Below are positions 59,355 to 64,000 of a stretch of DNA of 64,000 nt, piece by piece. Source of the DNA: UBA8231 sp964512165 (GTDB taxonomy: Bacteria > Latescibacterota > UBA2968 > UBA8231); NCBI GenBank assembly GCA_964512165.1, contig CAZEHQ010000002.1, forward strand, positions 1-64,000, read 5' to 3'. The notes under the pieces were generated by a model, which made no database searches, had not been told where the DNA came from, and saw only the letters and a list, made by a program, of their open reading frames with translations. The translations under genes were made by a program, and so were the position numbers. The first letter of the stretch is position 1. Every line of letters starts with the position of its first letter.

Positions 59355-60160
59355 GTGAAGAAGCGCAGCTCGGGGACCGACTCGATCAGCCCGTGGCCGT
59401 GGGCGAGGCAGTAGAACTCGGTGAGGCCGGCGACCTGGGCCGGCCCCAAGTCGTAGCAGATATGATCGCGGAGATAGCTCTCGTAGAGCTCGGTGGAGCC
59501 GGTGCGCTCGCGCTGGAAGTCGGCGGCGATCTCGGCCATGTGCGCAACTCCTTCGCGGCGGGCCCTCTGCAGCCGTGCCACATGCTCGGCGGCGACCGCC
59601 TCTTCCCGTCCCGCCCAGAAGGCGAAGACGCCGGGCCGGCGCGTAAGCTCGTGCCATTCCCGGCCCAGGTCCAGGCTGGAGCGGCCGGCGGCGGCGTCGG
59701 GGCCGACCAGGGGAAGCACCGGGTCCCCGATCAGCAGGGCGGCGTCGGCGCCGTGGAGCATGGCATCGAGGTCCGGGGGAGCCGCGGCGATCTCGGGATC
59801 GATGCCGTAGCGCTCTCGAAGCAGGACCTGCAGCAGCACCACCGAGGTGCGGGAGCTGGTGTCGGCGGCCACCCGGCGCACCTGGCCCAGTCGCCCCCGG
59901 TAGAACAGGCGCACGGTCAGGACCTCGCCTTCGGAGCCGATGGCCAGGCCGGGAACGATCCGGAGGGCTCCGGCCCCTCGCGCGTACTCCACCGCGGGGA
60001 TCAGACCGACATCGAGGCGGCCGGAGGCCAGACGATCGGCGCAGGCCGAGGGCACGCCGTAGTCCACCTCGAAGAGGTCGTCCTGATCGAGACCGTAGGT
60101 GAGAGGCCGGGAGTTGAGATAGCTCACCGCGCCGAGGCGGACGCGGCGATGGGCGCTCAT
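59351..60160 (-). CDS. mqnA: Chorismate dehydratase (menaquinone synthesis)
   Basis: MqnA removes water from chorismate to give 3-enolpyruvyl benzoate, the first committed step of the futalosine pathway. It has a periplasmic-binding-protein-like fold: LGAVSYLNSRPLTYGL at the start, DVGLIPAVEYARG, AADTSSRTSVVLLQVLL and LIGDPVLPL follow, all standard. Length 269 aa. It shares ATGA overlaps with mqnC before it and the ubiA-like gene after it. Confidence 0.93.
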   Translation of the reverse strand: MSAHRRVRLGAVSYLNSRPLTYGLDQDDLFEVDYGVPSACADRLASGRLDVGLIPAVEYARGAGALRIVPGLAIGSEGEVLTVRLFYRGRLGQVRRVAADTSSRTSVVLLQVLLRERYGIDPEIAAAPPDLDAMLHGADAALLIGDPVLPLVGPDAAAGRSSLDLGREWHELTRRPGVFAFWAGREEAVAAEHVARLQRARREGVAHMAEIAADFQRERTGSTELYESYLRDHICYDLGPAQVAGLTEFYCLAHGHGLIESVPELRFFT

Positions 60161-61314
60161 GAAGCGGCGGCGTGCTGCAGGGCCTGCAGGCGGGGCCGGG
60201 TGGCCACCCTCTCGTAGCGCGTGTTCCGCCGCACCGGGTCGAAACCGGCGTCGCGGATCAGCCGCTCCATGTTCGCCAGGTCCATCTCGTTGGTGTGGCT
60301 CGTGCCGGCGGCGCTGACCACGTTCTCCTCGAGCATGGTGCTGCCGAAATCGTCGATCCCGCAGCGCAGGCTGACCTGGGCGATCCGCGGCCCCTGGGTG
60401 ACCCAGGAGGCCTGGAAGTGGTCGAAGTTGTCGAGGAAGAGGCGGCTCACGGCGACCGTTCGCAGGTGGTCGTAGCCGCTGGCCTTGACCCCGTTCCAGC
60501 GGGAGGAATCGGCGCCGAGGTCGGTCTCGTCGGGCTGGAAGTTCCAGGCGATGAAGGCGGTGAAGCCGCCGGTCTCGTCCTGCAGGTCGCGGAGCAGGCG
60601 GAGGTGCTCGAGACGGTCCTCGACGCTCTCCACGTGGCCGTACATCATCGTCGCCGTGGTGCGCATGCCGAGGCCGTGGGCGGCGCGGTGCACGTCGAGC
60701 CACTCGTGGGTGCGGTCCTTGCGGAAGCCGATGACGTCGCGCACCTCGTCCACGAGGATCTCGGCGCCGGCGCCGGGGATGGAGTCGAGGCCGGCGTCGC
60801 GCAGCCGTCGGATCGTCTCCTCGAGAGAGAGCTTCGACAGGTGGGCGATGTAGATGATCTCGGTGGCCGACAGGCAGTGGAGCTGCACCGAGGGGTAGCG
60901 GTCCCGGATCCGGGTGAGCAGGTCCTCGTAGTAGTCGAGGCGCAGCTTCGGGTTGAGCCCGCCCTGCATGAGGATCTCGTTGGACTTGGGCTCGTCGCCG
61001 CCGAAGGCCACGAGCTCGTCGATCTTGGCGAAGATCTCGTCGTGGGGCAGGGTGTAACCCTCGTCGGAGCCCGGGGGCCGGTAGAAGGCGCAGAAATCGC
61101 ACCTCACCCAGCAGACGTTGGTGTAGTTGATGTTGCGGCCCACGTTGTAGGTGACCACCGGCTCGGGGTGCTTGCGCATCCGCACCTCGTGGGCCAGCAT
61201 GCCGAGCTCCGCCACGTTCGGATGGGCGAAGAGCCGGCGGGCGTCGTCGACGCTCAGCCGCCGGCCCCGGCCGACCTTCCCGGCGATGTCGGCGATCCCC
61301 GGGGAGCCGTTCAT
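60157..61314 (-). CDS. mqnC: Cyclic dehypoxanthinylfutalosine synthase (radical SAM)
   Basis: A 385-aa radical SAM enzyme that forms the spiro-cyclic intermediate of the futalosine pathway. The cluster motif CDFCAFY (in VCWVRCDFCAFYRPPG) is near residue 70. Segments SIPGAGAEILVDEVR, RTTATMMYGHVE and FTAFIAWNFQPDETDL mark MqnC rather than MqnE. Its start overlaps the mqnE stop by 4 bases and its own stop overlaps mqnA. Confidence 0.92.
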   Translation of the reverse strand: MNGSPGIADIAGKVGRGRRLSVDDARRLFAHPNVAELGMLAHEVRMRKHPEPVVTYNVGRNINYTNVCWVRCDFCAFYRPPGSDEGYTLPHDEIFAKIDELVAFGGDEPKSNEILMQGGLNPKLRLDYYEDLLTRIRDRYPSVQLHCLSATEIIYIAHLSKLSLEETIRRLRDAGLDSIPGAGAEILVDEVRDVIGFRKDRTHEWLDVHRAAHGLGMRTTATMMYGHVESVEDRLEHLRLLRDLQDETGGFTAFIAWNFQPDETDLGADSSRWNGVKASGYDHLRTVAVSRLFLDNFDHFQASWVTQGPRIAQVSLRCGIDDFGSTMLEENVVSAAGTSHTNEMDLANMERLIRDAGFDPVRRNTRYERVATRPRLQALQHAAAS

Positions 61315-62438
61315 CCCGCGGCCTCGCCGAGCAGCTCCTCGGTGCCGGCCACCACGTTGTAGAGGCTGTCGCGCTCGACCGGCTTCCTCCCAGCCTCCAC
61401 GATCCGGCCCAGCAGCTCCCGCTGCGTCAGGCGCTGCCGGGTCGCCTCGAAGCTCTCGCGGGTGATCTCGTAATCCATCACCGTGCCGTCGAGATCGTTG
61501 GCGCCGTACCAGAGGGCGACCTGGGAGATCTCGATGGTGTTCATGATCCAGAAGGTCTTGATGTGGGGGAAGTTGTCGAGCATCAGGCGGCCCACGGCGA
61601 TCTCGCGCAGGTCGAGCTGCCCGGTGGGGCCGGGCAGGTGGTCGATCTCGGTGCGCTCGGGATGGAAGGAGAGGGGGATGTAGCACAGGAACCCTCCCGT
61701 CTCGTCCTGGATCTCCCTCAGTCTCGCCAGGTGGTAGACCTTCTCCTCGGTGTTTTCCACGTGGCCGTAGAGCATGGTGGCGTTGGTGGGCAGGCCGCTG
61801 CGGTGGGCGGCGGCGGCGATCTCCAGCCAGTCCTCGGAGTCGGCCTTGGTCCAGAACAGGTCCTCGTGGACGCGGTCGGAGAACACCTCGGCGCCGCCGC
61901 CGGGCAGCGACTCGAGCCCGGCCTCCCGCAGATCGGCGAAGACCTCCTCCATGGGCTTGCGCGCCACCCTCTGGATCTGGGCCATCTCGATCATGGTGAA
62001 GGCCTTGAGGTGTGCCTCCGGGCGCGCCGCCTTCATGGCCCGCAGCAGATCGAGGTAGTACGGGTAGGGCAGCTTGGGGTTGACGCCCCCCACCATGTGG
62101 ATCTCGGTGATCGGCGCGTCGCCGTAGTCGTGGATGCGCCGCGCCACCTGCTTCGGATCGAGGACGTAGCCGCGGTCGTCCTTCGGCTTGACGTAGAAGG
62201 AGCAGAACTTGCACAGCTTGTTGCAGATGTTGGTGTAGTTGATGTGCTGGTTGCGCACGTAGTAGGTGAGATCCCCGTGCCTCGTCTCGCGCACCAGGTT
62301 GGCCAGGTAGCCGATGGCGGGCAGGTCGGGGCACTCGTACAGGCGCAGCCCGTCGTCGGCCGACAGGCGCCGGCCGTCGAGGATCTTGGCGTGCACGCCG
62401 GCCAGACCGGCGCGCTCGATCTGCTCTTCGAGGATCAA
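61311..62438 (-). CDS. mqnE: Aminodeoxyfutalosine synthase (radical SAM)
   Basis: A 375-aa radical SAM enzyme that joins 3-enolpyruvyl benzoate and SAM to give 6-amino-6-deoxyfutalosine. The cluster motif is CNKLCKFCSFY near residue 75. ESLPGGGAEVFSDRVHEDLF, TNATMLYGHVENTEEK and FLCYIPLSFHPERT are typical of MqnE. The start is TTG 62438 without a clear ribosome-binding site. It lies 45 bases after menG, the first gene of the operon. Its relation to mqnC is homology, but each has distinct signatures. Confidence 0.92.
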   Translation of the reverse strand: MILEEQIERAGLAGVHAKILDGRRLSADDGLRLYECPDLPAIGYLANLVRETRHGDLTYYVRNQHINYTNICNKLCKFCSFYVKPKDDRGYVLDPKQVARRIHDYGDAPITEIHMVGGVNPKLPYPYYLDLLRAMKAARPEAHLKAFTMIEMAQIQRVARKPMEEVFADLREAGLESLPGGGAEVFSDRVHEDLFWTKADSEDWLEIAAAAHRSGLPTNATMLYGHVENTEEKVYHLARLREIQDETGGFLCYIPLSFHPERTEIDHLPGPTGQLDLREIAVGRLMLDNFPHIKTFWIMNTIEISQVALWYGANDLDGTVMDYEITRESFEATRQRLTQRELLGRIVEAGRKPVERDSLYNVVAGTEELLGEAAG

Positions 62439-62483
62439 GGGGAGGATTCCGTGGCGGCTCGTCTCGTGGTGACCGTACCCAAC

Positions 62484-63272
62484 TTACCCAGGCCCCCCTG
62501 GCGCGACAACCCCGGGCCGGGGCACCCGGCCCTGGTACACGGCGCTGATCCCGAGGGTCAGCGGCACGTGGCGGTTGTCCTCGAAGCCGGCTTCCTCCAT
62601 GAGCTCGAGGAAGGTCCGGCCCTGGGGAAAGACCCCCACCGACTGCGGCAGGTAGGAGTAGGCCCGGCGGTTGCCGGAGATCAGCCCCCCGACGACGGGG
62701 AGCACGCGGCGGAAGTAGAACCGGTAGAGTTGGCGGAAGCCGAAGAGGGTGGGCTCGGTGAAGTCGAGGACCACCAGCTCGCCGCCGGGGCGCAGGACAC
62801 GGCGGGCCTCGGCGAGACCGGCGGGGATGTCCCCGAAGTTGCGCACGCCGAAGGCCGCCGTCACCAGATCGAAGGTGCCGGCGGCGAAGGGCAGGCGCTC
62901 GGCGTCGCCGCCGAGCCAGTCGATCGGGGGGCCCCCGCCCTCGGCGGCCTTGGGCACTCCCAGGCGGACCATCTCGAGGGCGACGTCGGCGGCCACGATG
63001 CGCTCGGCGCCCAGCCGCCGGGCGGCGATGGCGAGATCGCCGGTGCCGGTGGCCACGTCGAGCAGGCGCCGGGGGGCCTCGTGGCGCACGAGGGACAGGG
63101 CGCGCCGCCTCCAGTAGATGTCGATGCCGGCGCTCAGCAGGTGGTTGAGCAGGTCGTAGCGGTGGGCGATGGCGTTGAACATGTCCCGGACCGCCCGTTT
63201 GCGTCTGTTCACCTCTTGGCCGGTCATCTCTGCAGGGATATCCTTCGCGGCCCTTTCGGTGGACGTATCCAT
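62484..63272 (-). CDS. menG: Demethylmenaquinone methyltransferase
   Basis: UbiE/MenG family SAM methyltransferase of 262 aa that makes the last step of menaquinone synthesis. FNAIAHRYDLLNHLLSAGID is the family start signature, DVATGTGDLAIAA the SAM loop, AAFGVRNFGD and RVLRPGGELVVLDF follow. The ATG at 63272 overlaps the divergent histidine-kinase start; a second ATG 15 codons later (63227) is an equally plausible start because the extra residues are not conserved. Confidence 0.93.
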   Translation of the reverse strand: MDTSTERAAKDIPAEMTGQEVNRRKRAVRDMFNAIAHRYDLLNHLLSAGIDIYWRRRALSLVRHEAPRRLLDVATGTGDLAIAARRLGAERIVAADVALEMVRLGVPKAAEGGGPPIDWLGGDAERLPFAAGTFDLVTAAFGVRNFGDIPAGLAEARRVLRPGGELVVLDFTEPTLFGFRQLYRFYFRRVLPVVGGLISGNRRAYSYLPQSVGVFPQGRTFLELMEEAGFEDNRHVPLTLGISAVYQGRVPRPGVVAPGGPG

Positions 63273-64000
63273 GAGTGAGCGCGAGCCTACCGGTTCCGGG
63301 AACCGGTGTCAATCGGACGAGGGGCGGGCAGCCCTGGCCTGGGAGGCCCTGCGGGCCATGCCGGACGCCGTGCTGCTCTTCGAAGACGGAGGTGCGGTCG
63401 GCTTCGCCAATTCGGCGGCTTCCGAGTTGCTTGGGGAGGCCGCGCAGGCCGGGGCGAGCCGGAGCGCCGTCCTCGAGCGGTCCGCCCCCCTGGCGGACCT
63501 GGTGAGCCAGGCCTGGCGCAGCCGAAACCCGCGCACGGCCGTGGACGTGCCCTGCGACGGCCGCCGCCTGCAGGCCTGGGTGACTCCCTTCGACGGGGGC
63601 TGCCTGCTCATTCTGCGCGAGTCCACGGGGGACCCCCCCGACCGGCACCTGTGGCAGGCGGAGCGGATGGCGGCCCTCGGGCGGCTGGCCGGGTCGGTGG
63701 CCCACGAGGTGCGCAATCCCCTCGGCGCGGTGGACATCCAGCTTCAGCTGCTGGCCCGGGACGCCGAGTCCCTCGGGGAGGAGACCGCCGACCGCGTGCG
63801 CGAGCGCGTCGGCCGGGCGCGGGCGGAGGTCCGCCGCCTCGACGGCATCGTGCAGAACTTCCTCCGGTTCTCGCGCCCGCCCGAGGTGCGCCTGGCGCCG
63901 ACGGACCCGGCCCTGGTGGTGCAGCGCATGCACGAGCTGGTGGCTCCCGAGGCCCGGGAGCGGGGCATCCGTCTCGAGCTGAAGCTGCCGCCGCGGATCC
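63271..64000 (+). CDS. Sensor histidine kinase, NtrB-like, truncated by the window end
   Basis: The first 243 codons of a two-component sensor. A PAS-like sensor domain covers residues about 22-118, followed by a dimerisation helix with the phosphorylated His145 in GSVAHEVRNPLG, the HisKA signature of the NtrB/ZraS type. The helix continues to NFLRFSRPPE, after which the ATP-binding domain begins at the window edge. No transmembrane segment is seen, so it is a soluble sensor. The ATG at 63271 has GGTGGA 8 bases upstream. Kinases of this type usually partner a sigma-54-activating regulator, which would lie just beyond the window. Confidence 0.88.
   Translation, partial: MSEREPTGSGNRCQSDEGRAALAWEALRAMPDAVLLFEDGGAVGFANSAASELLGEAAQAGASRSAVLERSAPLADLVSQAWRSRNPRTAVDVPCDGRRLQAWVTPFDGGCLLILRESTGDPPDRHLWQAERMAALGRLAGSVAHEVRNPLGAVDIQLQLLARDAESLGEETADRVRERVGRARAEVRRLDGIVQNFLRFSRPPEVRLAPTDPALVVQRMHELVAPEARERGIRLELKLPPRI

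Noticed and set aside
60157..63933. A 1258-codon open frame on the minus strand continuing upstream of mqnC
   Set aside because: Only its last 385 codons match a protein family (MqnC). The rest reads mqnE, menG and the kinase gene in a wrong frame; long frames without stops are common in GC-rich DNA.
1..64000. tRNA, rRNA, CRISPR arrays, insertion sequences and prophage genes
   Set aside because: I looked for cloverleaf-type TTCRA arms, regularly spaced repeats, transposase signatures and phage genes and saw none that hold up.

Overview
The window is dense, GC-rich bacterial chromosome with almost no intergenic space. I see no rRNA, tRNA, CRISPR array, insertion sequence or phage gene. I could not run a search, so the taxonomy is inference. 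The short SigA-type sigma factor (283 aa, region 1.1 absent), the futalosine menaquinone genes and a catabolic island rich in PhyH dioxygenases, sulfatase, M81 peptidases and Gfo/Idh/MocA oxidoreductases suggest an uncultured FCB-group lineage of the Latescibacterota kind. HemF (oxygen-dependent), MsrA and a GHQR-type glutathione transferase point to life with oxygen. Many starts are GTG or TTG, and many gene pairs share a 4-base stop/start overlap.

Layout. (1) 1-6.5 kb: an AddB/AddA-like helicase-nuclease pair. (2) 6.6-13.9 kb: housekeeping genes, namely purM, a PolB-type 3'-5' exonuclease, a Fic protein with altered motifs, a structured intergenic segment that may encode an RNA, a SigA-type sigma factor, an oxidoreductase, a glutathionyl-hydroquinone reductase and msrA. 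(3) 13.9-16.7 kb: two tandem paralogous ABC-2 type permeases with no ATPase beside them. (4) 17-38.8 kb: a catabolic island with two enolase-superfamily enzymes, four PhyH-type dioxygenases, three Gfo/Idh/MocA oxidoreductases, three amidohydrolases, a sulfatase, a CocE-type hydrolase, a sugar isomerase, two M81 peptidases, a UxuA-like dehydratase, a beta-propeller-like protein of unknown function and a SUI1-domain protein. Its core, 26.2-34.1 kb, is a seven-gene run in which every junction is a 4-base overlap. (5) 38.9-40.4 kb: hemF and a cold-shock gene with a long leader and a clear terminator. (6) 40.4-45.3 kb: a minus-strand set (epimerase, PIG-L deacetylase, SGNH hydrolase, amidohydrolase, PhyH-like protein) that looks glycan-related. 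(7) 45.4-55.6 kb: TolC-like protein, a DksA-like zinc finger and UVR-domain protein behind a near-consensus promoter, a HEAT-repeat protein, Mrp ATPase, an M23 peptidase, a metallophosphoesterase, an RNA m5C methyltransferase and a GH113-like glycosidase. (8) 55.9-63.3 kb: a menaquinone operon (menG, mqnE, mqnC, mqnA, ubiA-like, ubiX-like) that carries a YjhG/YagF-type sugar-acid dehydratase in its middle. (9) From 63.3 kb: the start of an NtrB-like histidine kinase, cut by the window end.

How the genes fit together. The island has the enzymes expected for freeing and breaking down sulfated or otherwise decorated sugars or sugar acids: sulfatase, NAD-dependent oxidoreductases, lactonase-type amidohydrolases, enolase-superfamily dehydratases, isomerases and 2-oxoglutarate oxygenases. 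No transporter is present, so uptake must be encoded elsewhere. The most unusual items are the seven-gene overlapping operon with its propeller protein, SUI1 protein and an enolase-superfamily member with a His at a metal-ligand position; the dehydratase inside the menaquinone operon; the structured segment at 9.98-10.14 kb; and the six-cysteine DksA-like protein paired with a UVR protein.
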